Shown: positions 1-8,806, counted from the first letter of the stretch. The stretch: 64,000 nucleotides of DNA from Nocardioides sp. 1609 (GCF_004522105.1 NZ_SPUJ01000007.1:62001-126000), one strand, 5' to 3'. Translations and numbers: made by a program. Notes: generated by a model not told the origin, from the letters alone.

Positions 1-96
1 GTGACGGGTCGGTCCGGGATCTGCGCTGACCCGTCGCCGATAGGTGACGGGTCGGTCCGAGATTGACGCTGACCCGTCGCCGATAGGTGACGGGTC
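1..96. repeat. 43-bp-period palindrome array, locus 1
   Basis: Two full copies of a 26-bp palindrome (half-site GACCCGTCGCCGA) lie at 28-53 and 71-96. The right end of a third copy is cut by the window edge at 1-10. Start-to-start distance is exactly 43 bp (26-bp palindrome plus 17-bp spacer), as at 54067 and 58640. The array sits just past the 3' end of the minus-strand PhzE-like gene, so each hairpin could act as a terminator. No gene is visible in it. Confidence 0.85.
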
Positions 97-105
97 AGCG
101 TGGTC

Positions 106-2022
106 CTAGAGCAGGGAGCCGACGATCTCGTGGAGGAGGTCGTAGCCGCGCTCGGTGAGGATCGACTCGGCGTGGAACTGGATGCCGCGGTAGTGCGGGC
201 CGGCCAGGTGGTGGACGTCGCCGGTCTCGGGGTCGACGTCGACGCGGACGCCGTCGGGCAGGGTGTCGTCGGGGCCGACCCGGCCGACGAAGGTGTTGTA
301 GAAGCCCACCCGCTCGGTGCGGCCCTCGAAACCGATCGCCGACTGGGTGCCCTGGAAGACGATGTCCTTGTAGGCCAGCGGGATGCCGAGCTCGTGGCAC
401 AGCGCCTGGTGGCCCAGGCAGACGGCGAGGAACGGCGCCCGCCTGGCCAGCAGCCAGGCGACGGCGTGCCGCAGCTTGGCCATCTTCGGGTCGTCGTCGT
501 CGCGGGGGTCGCCGGGCCCGGGACCGACGACCACCAGGTCGGCGCGGTCGAGGCACCCGGCCTCGTAGTCGGCGTGCTTGACCACGGACGACGTCAGGCC
601 GAGGACGCCGAGCACGTGGCGCAGCATGTTCACGAAGTCGTCCTCGCCGTCGAGGATGACGACGTGCTTGCCGGCCAGCCGCGGGTCGGGCGGCGAGCCC
701 ATCTGGTCGCGCAGCCAGAACGCGCTGAGCCGGCGGTTGCGGGCGTTGAGCGCGAGCAGGACGTCCTCGTCGGCGACGAGCTCGGCCAGGTTGGTGCTCG
801 GCACGGGTGCCGGCGGCACCAGCCCGAACGCCGACAGGATGCCGCCCGCCTTGGCGTGCGTCTCGGCCACCTCGTGGGCGGGGTCGGAGTCGCGCACCAG
901 CGTCGCGCCCGCGGTGACGGTGAGCCGGCCCTCGAGGTCGACGTCGGCGGTGCGGATCACGATCGGGCTGTCGACGACCGCGCCGCCGACCTCGTCGCGC
1001 CCGAGGATCGCGAGCGCCGCGCCGTAGTACCCGCGGCCGACGCTCTCGTACTGCTTGATGAGCCGGCAGGCGTTCTCGACCGGTGACCCGGTGACGGTGG
1101 CGGCGTACATGGTGTCGCGCAGGACCTCGCGCGGGTCGCGGTCGGTGCGGCCGGCGAGGAGGTACTCGGTGTGCACCAGACGGCTCATCGGCTTCAGGAA
1201 CGGCCCGAGCACCTGGCCACCCTCGTGGCAGATGTCGCACATCATCTTGAGCTCCTCGTCGACGACCATGAAGAGCTCGTAGATCTCCTTCTCGTCGTGC
1301 AGGAAGTCGAGGAGCTGCTTGCGGGCGTCACCCCCGTCGTCCGCCGACGGGATGCGGAAGGTGCCGCTGATCGGGTTCATCCGGACGTCGCCGCCGTGCA
1401 CGCTGACGTGCCGCTCCGGGCTGGCACCGATCAGGTAGCGGTCGCCGGTGAAGAAGACGTAGGTCCAGTAGGCACCGCGCTCGCGCTCGAGGAGGCGGCG
1501 GAACACCGCGAGCGCCTTGTCGCGGCCCCAGTCGGCGACCTGCGCCCGGTAGTGCCGACCGATGACGAGGTTGGCGCCCTCGCCCTGCCCGATCTCGTCG
1601 GCGATGATCGAGCCGACCAGCCGGCCGTACTCCTCGTCGTCGGTCTCGAAGCCGCCGCGGTCGGTGAACTCGACCGGCACCTCGTCGATCGCGTCGATCA
1701 CCTCGGCGACGGAGAACTCGCGCTCGGTCGCGATGTCGACCACGACCAGCGGGGTGCCGTCGTCGTGCGCCTCGAAGCCGCGCTCGGCGACCTGGCGGAA
1801 CGGGATCGCCACCAGCCGGTCGGCGATGTGGCCGTCCTGCGGGACGCCCTCGTCCAGCGGGACGTCGAGGATCGAGGCGACCTCGGTGCGCGCACCGCCG
1901 ACCAGGCCCACGGTGTCGCGGTCGCCCGCCCGGGTCGAACGCCGGATGATCGCCCAGGCCTCGTGCTCCGCGAGCGCGTCGATGGCGGCGCGGACGTCCG
2001 GCGACGAGGGGGGTGTGGTCAT
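106..2022 (-). CDS. PhzE/TrpEG-type fused chorismate aminating enzyme
   Basis: A 638-residue chorismate-binding (TrpE-like) domain fused to a class I glutamine amidotransferase domain. The synthase part spans about residues 90-410 (NPISGTFR and TVTGSPVENACRLI motifs). The glutaminase part has nucleophile Cys535 in CLGHQ and the His617/Glu619 pair in QFHAES, so both halves look intact. Length and domain order fit PhzE (2-amino-2-deoxyisochorismate synthase) and the 'anthranilate synthase family' fusions of actinobacteria. The product could be ADIC or anthranilate; sequence alone does not decide. No other phenazine or tryptophan gene is nearby. A TAGAGT box lies 6 nt before the ATG and there is no good Shine-Dalgarno, suggesting a leaderless mRNA. 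Confidence 0.85.
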   Translation of the reverse strand: MTTPPSSPDVRAAIDALAEHEAWAIIRRSTRAGDRDTVGLVGGARTEVASILDVPLDEGVPQDGHIADRLVAIPFRQVAERGFEAHDDGTPLVVVDIATEREFSVAEVIDAIDEVPVEFTDRGGFETDDEEYGRLVGSIIADEIGQGEGANLVIGRHYRAQVADWGRDKALAVFRRLLERERGAYWTYVFFTGDRYLIGASPERHVSVHGGDVRMNPISGTFRIPSADDGGDARKQLLDFLHDEKEIYELFMVVDEELKMMCDICHEGGQVLGPFLKPMSRLVHTEYLLAGRTDRDPREVLRDTMYAATVTGSPVENACRLIKQYESVGRGYYGAALAILGRDEVGGAVVDSPIVIRTADVDLEGRLTVTAGATLVRDSDPAHEVAETHAKAGGILSAFGLVPPAPVPSTNLAELVADEDVLLALNARNRRLSAFWLRDQMGSPPDPRLAGKHVVILDGEDDFVNMLRHVLGVLGLTSSVVKHADYEAGCLDRADLVVVGPGPGDPRDDDDPKMAKLRHAVAWLLARRAPFLAVCLGHQALCHELGIPLAYKDIVFQGTQSAIGFEGRTERVGFYNTFVGRVGPDDTLPDGVRVDVDPETGDVHHLAGPHYRGIQFHAESILTERGYDLLHEIVGSLL

Positions 2023-2028
2023 GGCGGA

Positions 2029-2034
2029 ACTCTA
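2029..2034 (-). promoter_or_regulatory. -10 box of the PhzE-like gene (leaderless)
   Basis: TAGAGT on the minus strand, six bases before the ATG at 2022. This spacing would place the transcription start on the start codon. Pattern-based inference. Confidence 0.5.
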
Positions 2035-2064
2035 GGAGAGGCCGGGGACGGCGCCGAGCGCGGA

Positions 2065-4605
2065 TCAGACCCCGAGCGCCACGAACGCCGTCGCGGTCGG
2101 GTCGCCCGGCGCCGCGGCCCGGACGGCGTGCAGCGCGGCGCCGGGGTCGAGGCCGGCGTCCAGGTGGGCGTGGAGGTCGACCATCAGCGCAGCGGTCGCG
2201 GCGTCGTCGACCTCGGCGACGCTGCAGACGAGGCCGGCGGTGCCGAGCGCGAAGAGGGCCGAGGCGAGGCCGAGGAGCTCCTCGGCGCCGACCGGCGCGA
2301 GCACGCCGGACTCGCAGGCCGAGAGCACCACCCGGTGCGGGGCGACCCGCAGCCGCTCGAGGTCGTGCACGGTGAGCGGGCCGTCGGCCAGCTCGAGGGC
2401 GGAGAACAGCGGGCTGTCGGCACGGAACCTGCCGTGCGCCGCGACGTGCGCGAGCCGGGCGCCGTCGAGGGCGGTCATCGACGCGGCGACGGTGGCGTCC
2501 GCCCCGTCGAGCAGGACGGCGTCCGGGCGCCGCTGCGCGAGCACCGGCACCTCGGCGCCGCCGGTTCCGAGGCCGGGCCCGGCCAGCAGGACGACGTCGC
2601 CGGGGCGCGCGGCGGGCACCGGCACGGCCCGCGCCCGCAACCACTGCGCGGCCGACGGGACGACGGCGAACGGCCGCCCGGCCAGCGCCGGCAGCAGCGC
2701 CCACGGGACGCCGTGCAACCGGCTCGTCGGCGCGACGGTGACCGGGCCCTCGGGCAGCAGCCGGGCGGCCGGCCCGAGGATCGTGTCCTGCAGCCGCTGC
2801 CCGAGGTCGCCCGGCGCGAACGGCCTCCCGCGCGCCGCGCGCCGCAGCACGAACGCCGCCGAGCCGGTGAGGGCGAGCGCGTCGGCCGTCGTCCCGGCGA
2901 CCGCGCGGCGGACCCTGCCGCGGTGCACGACGATGACGTGCACGACGCCGTCGACGTCGACGAGCTCGACCAGGCAGCCGTCGCCGACCTCGGTGACGAG
3001 GTGGTCGACGTCGAGGTGCTCGGCCACGGCGACCGCCCCGGACTGCCGGTGGTGCTCGGCGCGCACGGCCCGCTCGAGACGGCGGCGTTCCTGGTCGAGC
3101 TGGTCGGTGGGCTCACCGCCGGCGCGGGCCTCGGCGAGGCGGCGTCCGTTGTCGCGCAGGGCCGCCAGCGACGGCAGCACCGGCTCGTCGCCGGGGGTGA
3201 CCGGCGGCTGGGCGAGCGCGGTCGCCCGCCACCGCTCGCTCCACCGCAACAGCGCGCGCGGCCCGCCGGCACCCGCCGCGGCGTGCCGCAGCGCGAGCGC
3301 CGCCAGCTCGCTGCCGTGCCCGGTGGCCAGCGCGCGCAGCTCGGTGCTGCCGAGGGTGGTGCGGTGCTCGTCGAGCGCGTCCAGGCCGCGCGCGCAGGCC
3401 CGCAGCACGCCGCCGCTGTCGCCGTCGTCGTCGCGGGCCAGGGCGGTGGCCCACCAGCCGCTGGCCCGGACGAGGGCGGGGCGACCGGAGCGGTAGGTGG
3501 CGGCCGCGGCGAGCAGCGCGGACCGTTCGGACGACGCCGACCGCTCGGCCGCCAGCGCGAGCGCGAGCGGGGCGTCGTCGATCCGCTCCGCGTGCAGCAG
3601 CGCCGCGACCTCGCGCGCCTCCCGGTCCCACCGGACGCCCCGCTCGCCCCGCCGGGCCCGCACCAGCACCAGCCTGGCCTGGGCCTCGGCCCAGGTGTTG
3701 CCCAGCCGGCGGTAGCCGTCGCGGGCGGCGCGGGCGAGGACCGCGGCCTCCGGTCGCTCCTCGACCTGCACCAGCGCCGAGGCCGCCACGAGCTCCAGCG
3801 CCGCCCGGTCCATCGGGTGGACCGTCGTCCCCGCGAGGGCCTCCCGGGCCACCTCGAGCGCCTCGCGGGGCAGGCCCGCGGCCCGGAGCGCGCGGCAGCG
3901 GGTGACGGCCAGGTGCGGGCGCGGGCGCCCGAGCCGCAGGTACTCCGCCGCCACGCCGTCGAAGATCGCGAGCGCCCGGGCCAGGTCGCCGTTCGCGACG
4001 GCGATCTCGCCGAGGTTCTGCTCGGCCCACAGCGGCTCGAGGGGGTCGTCGTCGGGGGTGAAGAGGGCGATCGCGTGCCGGGTGTGCTCCGCCGCGGCGT
4101 CGAGGTCGCCGAGGGCGAGCTCGACGAGGCCGAGGTGGTGCAGCGTGCGGGCGTGCCACAGCCGGTCGCCCTGCTCGGCGAAGGCCCGCGCCGCCCGCAG
4201 CATCTCGTCGTGCGACTCCGCCCGGCGCCCGACCCACAGCAGCGCCATCGAGCGACGCAGCCGGGTGCGCGCGGTGGGGTGCTCCACGTCGAACGTCGCC
4301 CGGTCGAGCTCGTGCAGCCCCCGCCGGCGCTGGCCGGCCTCGACCAGGGTGAGTCCGTAGGTCGCGCGGACGTCACTGATCAGCGCCGCGTCGCCGATCG
4401 CGGTCGCGGTGAGGACGGCGCCGCGCAGGTCCCCGAGGGCGAGGTCCGGGCTGCCCCGGTCGCGGTGCACGATGCCCAGGGCCTGGAGGGCGCGGACCCG
4501 GCGCTCCGGTGACGGGGACGACCCCAGCACCGCGCGCGCCCCCCGTTCGGCCGCGTCGGGGTCGTCGAGCGCGAGATCGACGAGGTCGACGTCCGACATG
4601 CCCAC
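2065..4605 (-). CDS. TPR-CHAT caspase-like protein
   Basis: An 846-residue protein. The N-terminal two thirds are helical, Ala/Leu/Arg-rich repeats typical of tetratricopeptide scaffolds. The C-terminal third is a CHAT domain, a clan CD caspase/separase-like fold. The expected catalytic dyad is present: His724 in HVAAHG and Cys764 in LSACESG, so peptidase activity is plausible. CHAT proteins take part in proteolytic signalling and conflict systems (family knowledge). I start it at GTG 4605 because AGGAGG lies 6 nt upstream; ATG 4599 and ATG 4638 are alternatives. It diverges from a subtilisin-like protease about 125 bp away, which suggests joint function. No transmembrane segment or signal peptide is evident. 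Confidence 0.85.
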   Translation of the reverse strand: MGMSDVDLVDLALDDPDAAERGARAVLGSSPSPERRVRALQALGIVHRDRGSPDLALGDLRGAVLTATAIGDAALISDVRATYGLTLVEAGQRRRGLHELDRATFDVEHPTARTRLRRSMALLWVGRRAESHDEMLRAARAFAEQGDRLWHARTLHHLGLVELALGDLDAAAEHTRHAIALFTPDDDPLEPLWAEQNLGEIAVANGDLARALAIFDGVAAEYLRLGRPRPHLAVTRCRALRAAGLPREALEVAREALAGTTVHPMDRAALELVAASALVQVEERPEAAVLARAARDGYRRLGNTWAEAQARLVLVRARRGERGVRWDREAREVAALLHAERIDDAPLALALAAERSASSERSALLAAAATYRSGRPALVRASGWWATALARDDDGDSGGVLRACARGLDALDEHRTTLGSTELRALATGHGSELAALALRHAAAGAGGPRALLRWSERWRATALAQPPVTPGDEPVLPSLAALRDNGRRLAEARAGGEPTDQLDQERRRLERAVRAEHHRQSGAVAVAEHLDVDHLVTEVGDGCLVELVDVDGVVHVIVVHRGRVRRAVAGTTADALALTGSAAFVLRRAARGRPFAPGDLGQRLQDTILGPAARLLPEGPVTVAPTSRLHGVPWALLPALAGRPFAVVPSAAQWLRARAVPVPAARPGDVVLLAGPGLGTGGAEVPVLAQRRPDAVLLDGADATVAASMTALDGARLAHVAAHGRFRADSPLFSALELADGPLTVHDLERLRVAPHRVVLSACESGVLAPVGAEELLGLASALFALGTAGLVCSVAEVDDAATAALMVDLHAHLDAGLDPGAALHAVRAAAPGDPTATAFVALGV

Positions 4606-4731
4606 CTCGGACCTCCTGTCAACGCTCGTCCGGGCCATTTACCGGCCCCCGCGTGGCTACTAGCGTCGGGGCACGACGCCGGGTCGGTCGCCGGTCCCGG
4701 CACATTGTCATCCTTCGCACCTGGAGCGTCC

Positions 4732-6108
4732 ATGGCCGAGCCGCGCAGACCGCACCTGTTCTCCCGGATCGCCGGCGCCGTGCGCGGCGTCCGGCCCCGG
4801 GGCGCCTGGTGGCCGCCCCGGCTGCCGGGGCTGCCGGGGCGGCCGCGCGTCGTCCGCGACCAGGACGCCGAGATCCGCCGGATCCAGCTCCGCATCCTGG
4901 TGGACGCCCTCGACAAGACCGGGGGCGTGGCCCTCCACGAGGGCAAGGGCGACGACGACTCCTACCTCTACCGACCGGACGAGGTGCTCACCCTGGCCGA
5001 CGAGGTCGACCGCGTGGAGTCGTTCTTCCGGGAGCGCGCCGAGGAGTTCGCCGGCGCGGTCCGCACCATCGAGCGGATCGGCGACGTCCGGCGCCTCTCC
5101 CTGCCGGCCCGGCGCGACGCGCAGGGCGTGCCACAGACGCTCGACGAGCTCGACGAGGCGCTGGGCGAGGGCGTGGTGCGTCCCGACCACGTCCTCTACG
5201 TCACGCCCGGCGGGTCCGGGAAGCTGTGCCCGGCCGACGAGCCCGAGACCTGCGGCGTGGCCGCCCCGGTCCCGGGGCTGAACCCGGACGCCGGCGCCGG
5301 CCGGGGGGTCAGGGTCTCGGTCGTCGACACCGGCTGGTGGGAGCCGGCCGGCTCCAGCGACACCACGCCCTGGTTGAAGGGCGTCCACGGCGACGTCGAG
5401 CACGTGGACCCCGCCGCGATCCACCCCTACGCCGGGCACGGGACCTTCGTCGCGGGCGTCGTCCGCTGCCTGGCTCCCGGCACCGAGGTCAAGGTCGAGG
5501 GGATCATGCCGCACGGCGGTGCGTGCTACGAGTCCGACATCGCGCGGGAGCTCAACGAGGCGCTCAGCGACCCGGACCGCCCGCAGCTGATCTCGATCTC
5601 GGCCGGCACGTACACCCGGCGCAACCTCGGCCTGCTCACCTTCGAGGCCCTGTCCCGCGCGTTCGACCTGGTCGAGGGCGAGAAGGCGCCGCTCGTCGTG
5701 GCGGCGGCCGGCAACGACACCAGCACCCGGCCGTTCTGGCCGGCGGCCTACCCGTGGGTGGTCGGGGTGGGGTCGCTCGACAGCGGTGGCGTGGTCTCCC
5801 ACTTCTCGAACGTCGGGCCGTGGGTCGACGTCTACGCCCACGGACGCGACCTGGTCAACGCCTACCCTGTCGGCCGCTACGTCTGCCACGAGCCCCCGCA
5901 CCGCGGCGAGGTCCGCCGCTTCGACGGCATCGCCCGGTGGAGCGGGACGTCGTTCGCGACCCCCGTCGTCACGGGCTCGCTCGCGGCCTACATGTCGGCG
6001 CACGGCGTCCACGCGCGGAAGGCCCACGCCGACCTCGTCGCCGCCGGCCGGCACCTGCACGACCCGCGCGCCGGCGACATCGTGGCGCTCGGGCCGCCGT
6101 TCGTCTGA
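4732..6108 (+). CDS. S8 (subtilisin-like) serine protease
   Basis: A 458-residue subtilase with an intact triad: Asp199 (VVDTG), His236 (GHGTF) and Ser407 (GTSFATP), plus oxyanion Asn328 (AAAGND). It has about 190 residues before the catalytic domain and no signal peptide or lipobox, so it is probably cytoplasmic, unlike most subtilisins. The N-terminal part (HEGKGDDDSYLYRPDEVL, residues 69-86) is not a typical I9 propeptide. ATG 4732 is chosen because GGAG lies 5 nt upstream; ATG 4705 is possible. It diverges from the TPR-CHAT gene. A protease switched on or cleaved by the CHAT partner is an inference. It converges with the glutamine-synthetase-like gene. Confidence 0.88.
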   Translation: MAEPRRPHLFSRIAGAVRGVRPRGAWWPPRLPGLPGRPRVVRDQDAEIRRIQLRILVDALDKTGGVALHEGKGDDDSYLYRPDEVLTLADEVDRVESFFRERAEEFAGAVRTIERIGDVRRLSLPARRDAQGVPQTLDELDEALGEGVVRPDHVLYVTPGGSGKLCPADEPETCGVAAPVPGLNPDAGAGRGVRVSVVDTGWWEPAGSSDTTPWLKGVHGDVEHVDPAAIHPYAGHGTFVAGVVRCLAPGTEVKVEGIMPHGGACYESDIARELNEALSDPDRPQLISISAGTYTRRNLGLLTFEALSRAFDLVEGEKAPLVVAAAGNDTSTRPFWPAAYPWVVGVGSLDSGGVVSHFSNVGPWVDVYAHGRDLVNAYPVGRYVCHEPPHRGEVRRFDGIARWSGTSFATPVVTGSLAAYMSAHGVHARKAHADLVAAGRHLHDPRAGDIVALGPPFV

Positions 6109-6166
6109 GCCGGCACCGGTCCCGCCGCCGGTGCCGCGCCCGGAGGGCCGGAGCCCCGTCGTCGGG

Positions 6167-7645
6167 TCAGCCGACGTGCCAGTGCCGGCGCACCAGCTCG
6201 GCGCGCGCCTCGTCGTCCTTGTCGACCTTCTTCATCAGCGCCCGGTCCTCGTCGGTGCGCAACCGCTCGAGGACGGCGTCGACCAGGGAGGCGGGGAAGA
6301 CGCCGTCGGCCTCGAACCGGTCCCGGACGGCCTCGAGCGCGTCGGCCGACTCCGAGCACGACGCCGGGAGCTGCTCGAAATCGTCGTGGTCGGCGGTGTT
6401 GAGCCGCTCGGCCACCTCGAGGCTGTCGGGGTCGGCGAGCCCGGCCCGGGCCGCGACCGCCATGCCGGCCAGGAGCAGGTGGACGTCGGCCGAGCCGTCG
6501 GCGAGGCGCAGCTCGATCGTCTGGGGGTGGACGGCCGGCTCCGGGACGGTCTCGGTGCTGCCGGGGTTGGCGTGCGCGACCATCGCGGGCAGCACGTCGC
6601 CGACCCAGGCGAGCGGCACGCGCACCAGCCCGGTGCGGTCGGTCTCGCCCCAGCAGATCCCCTCGGGCGACTCGTCGCCGTCGCTGAAGCGCAGGTAGGA
6701 CGTCGACACGGTGTTGCCGAAGGCGGTGAGGGCCTTCGCCGCGGTCAGGTAGCCGGCGACCAGGCGCCGGCCGGTGTCGTCGATCCCGTCGGCGTCGACG
6801 ATCGCGCTCGCCCCGTCGCGGACCAGCCGGCTGTGGACGTGCAGGCCGCTGCCCGCGCCCTCACCGCTCACGGACGGCGCGAAGGTGGCCTCCAGACCGT
6901 GGGAGTAGGCGACCTCGCGCACCACCCACTTGGCCAGGACGAGGGCGTCCGCCGCCTGCTCGACCGGCACCGGCCAGAACTCGATCTCGTGCTGCACCAG
7001 CTGGCGCTCCTCCTCGAGGATGTTCCCGACCTCGCCGTGGGCGTACTTCATCCGCACGCCCATCGCCGCGAGGTGGCCCAGGACCTGCTCGCGCACCTGC
7101 TGGCCCTTCGAGAACGGCATCGACTCCTGGTAGCCACGCTCCTCCTCCACGGGGAAGACCGGGTCGACGTCGCCCACCAGGTAGTACTCGAGCTCCCCGA
7201 AGGCCTCCAGCACGCACCCGGTCTCCGCGGTGAGCACCTCGGCCGCGCGCCGCACGATCTGCTCGCCGGCGTACGGCAGGGGCGCGCCGTCCTCGCCGTA
7301 GAAGGAGCAGAGGACGTCGAGGGAGGTCCGCTCCCCGAACGGGTTCAGGAAGGCCGTGCGGTGCCGCGGCACGATGTAGACGTCGCTCGCGTCGGTGGCG
7401 GTGCCCTCGAAGACGCTGGAGCCGTCCACCCGCTCCCCGCGCACCAGGACCTCGAGGACGCGGGCCCGCGACTCGACCGGGAACGCGATCGTCTTGAGCC
7501 GGCCGTCGCCGCCGAGGTAGCGGAGGTTCACCTGGCGCAGGTCGAGCTCCTCGACCGCCCGCACCAGGTCTGCTGCGGTGAAGTCGGACGCCGGCTTGTC
7601 GAGCAGGCGGACGAGCGGGTGCGGTTCCAGGGGGTCGATGGGCAT
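6167..7645 (-). CDS. Glutamine synthetase family ligase
   Basis: A 492-residue protein with the glutamine synthetase fold signatures: ELEYYL (first metal-binding glutamate strand), QHEIEF, SGEGAGSGLHVH (the family's N-G-x-G-x-H-x-H region, diverged) and IELRLADGSADVHL (diverged form of the substrate/ATP motif). These differ enough from GlnA that the acceptor may not be ammonia; gamma-glutamyl-amine ligases are an alternative. ATG 7645 is preferred because the protein then starts close to conserved family sequence; ATG 7687 is an alternative. It lies between the subtilase and the sigma/unknown pair and is convergent with the subtilase. Whether it belongs to the CHAT-subtilase set is unclear. 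Confidence 0.8.
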   Translation of the reverse strand: MPIDPLEPHPLVRLLDKPASDFTAADLVRAVEELDLRQVNLRYLGGDGRLKTIAFPVESRARVLEVLVRGERVDGSSVFEGTATDASDVYIVPRHRTAFLNPFGERTSLDVLCSFYGEDGAPLPYAGEQIVRRAAEVLTAETGCVLEAFGELEYYLVGDVDPVFPVEEERGYQESMPFSKGQQVREQVLGHLAAMGVRMKYAHGEVGNILEEERQLVQHEIEFWPVPVEQAADALVLAKWVVREVAYSHGLEATFAPSVSGEGAGSGLHVHSRLVRDGASAIVDADGIDDTGRRLVAGYLTAAKALTAFGNTVSTSYLRFSDGDESPEGICWGETDRTGLVRVPLAWVGDVLPAMVAHANPGSTETVPEPAVHPQTIELRLADGSADVHLLLAGMAVAARAGLADPDSLEVAERLNTADHDDFEQLPASCSESADALEAVRDRFEADGVFPASLVDAVLERLRTDEDRALMKKVDKDDEARAELVRRHWHVG

Positions 7646-7736
7646 GGCTCGTTGTACCAGTACCGGTCGACCGAAGGGGTGGCTCACCCGCCGTCCGCGT
7701 CGGGCCGCGCCGCAGCGCAGGGTCGGCCCGAGAGGG

Positions 7737-8231
7737 TCAGAGGACGACCCACGGCGTCGTGAGGGTGCCGGCGACGAACCTGGCCGGGCCCGGAGCGACG
7801 TCGGTGAAGCGGAAGAAGCCCGACGGGTCCACCTCGGCGGAGGTCTCGGCCCCGTCGGCGCGGCGCAGCAGCACCACGGCGGCGACGGTCCCTCCGTCGG
7901 CTTCGCGCACGACCTGGCCCAGCACGGTGTCGCCGTCGACCTCGAGCTCGAGGGTGACGTCGCCGTTGCCGTAGGAGAGCGTGCGGGCGGCGTCCGGGAC
8001 GCCGGCGGAGCGGACGGCGCCGGACTCGAGGGCGGAGTCGTGGAGCAGGTCGGCGAGCTCGGCGTCGACGGTGCGCCAGGTGAAGGCGGCGCGGGCGGCC
8101 TCGCGGCGGCGGGCGGTCACGACGGCCTCCTCGGAGACGGCGCGGCCGAGCTCAGCGAGCAGCGCGTCGTCGTCGGGGCCGTCGGGGCCGTCGGGGCCGT
8201 CGGGATCGGGCCTGCGGTCATCGGAGCTCAT
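7737..8231 (-). CDS. Small acidic protein coupled to sigma factor
   Basis: 164 residues, family not recognised. The N-terminus has a (DGP)n run from a 9-bp tandem repeat. Residues 46-63 (ARAAFTWRTVDAELADLL) form a helical, conserved-looking motif. The C-terminal half (about 85-160) is beta-rich, reading like a small carboxypeptidase-regulatory or transthyretin-like fold. A strong GGAGGAG lies upstream of ATG 8231, and the ATG overlaps the TGA of the sigma gene, so translation is coupled. By position it could be an anti-sigma-like partner or a peptidase substrate. It has no zinc-finger or transmembrane segment of a classic anti-sigma factor. Confidence 0.7.
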   Translation of the reverse strand: MSSDDRRPDPDGPDGPDGPDDDALLAELGRAVSEEAVVTARRREAARAAFTWRTVDAELADLLHDSALESGAVRSAGVPDAARTLSYGNGDVTLELEVDGDTVLGQVVREADGGTVAAVVLLRRADGAETSAEVDPSGFFRFTDVAPGPARFVAGTLTTPWVVL

Positions 8232-8806
8232 GTCGGGACTCCTCCCAGGTCGCGCAGCGCGCGGGTCGCTCGCAGCTGGTCGAGGGCGCGGGCGCGGGTC
8301 GGGCCGATGCTCCCGACCGGGATGCCGAGCCGGGCGCTGATCTCGGCGTAGGCGAGGGGCGGGTCGGTGAGCAGCAGGAGCAGCAGCTCCCGCCGGGCGG
8401 CGGGGAGCTCGGCCAGCCCCTCGCGGAGCGCCTGGCGGCGTTCGAGGGCGAGCAGGTCGTCGCCGGCGACGTCGTCGGTGGCGACGTCGAGGGTGTGGTC
8501 CTCCTGGGGGTCCGCGACCCGGGTGCGTCCGCGGGCGGCCAGCACCCGCAGGCACTCGTGGCGGGCCGTCGTGCGGATCCAGCCCGGGAGGGCGGCCGGC
8601 TCGCGGAGCCCGTGCAGGTGCTCGACGAGGCGGAGCCAGACGGTCTGGCTGACGTCGTCGGCGTCGGCCTCGGAGAGCCGGTGCTGTCGGGCGATGGCCC
8701 CCACGAGGGGGAGGAACCGGTCGACGATCGCGTTCCACGCATCCTGCTCACCGTCCTGGGCTGCTGAGACGAGGTCGGTCAGGGGGTAGGACGCGTCCAC
8801 GCGCAT
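8228..8806 (-). CDS. RNA polymerase sigma-70 family (ECF-like) factor
   Basis: 192 residues. Region 2 lies at about 15-85 (AWNAIVDRFLPLVGAIARQH, ADDVSQTVWLRL, GWIRTTARHECLRVLAA). Region 4 lies at about 125-180 (LPAARRELLLLL, YAEISARLGIPVGSIGPTRARALDQLR). The acidic linker is ECF-like. First gene of a two-gene unit with the small acidic protein (ATGA overlap). GGAGGAGG lies 3 nt before ATG 8806 and 9 nt before an in-frame GTG at 8800, so either start is possible. It probably controls its own region; the GTGATAC inverted repeat at 8881-8919 is a candidate control site. Actinobacterial sigma factors of this type are often found near CHAT/protease genes (recollection, not checked). Confidence 0.85.
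   Translation of the reverse strand: MRVDASYPLTDLVSAAQDGEQDAWNAIVDRFLPLVGAIARQHRLSEADADDVSQTVWLRLVEHLHGLREPAALPGWIRTTARHECLRVLAARGRTRVADPQEDHTLDVATDDVAGDDLLALERRQALREGLAELPAARRELLLLLLTDPPLAYAEISARLGIPVGSIGPTRARALDQLRATRALRDLGGVPT

Noticed and set aside
106..2022. Start of a phenazine gene cluster
   Set aside because: No phzA/B, D, F or G gene is seen nearby; the next genes are CHAT and subtilase.
4611..4625. TTGACA-like -35 box before the CHAT gene
   Set aside because: The TTGACA directly overlaps the AGGAGG ribosome-binding site and lies too close to the start to serve as a -35.
6167..7645. Glutamine synthetase as a core part of the CHAT-subtilase system
   Set aside because: Only its position supports this; no sequence feature links it, and it is convergent with the subtilase. 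Left as a possible bystander.
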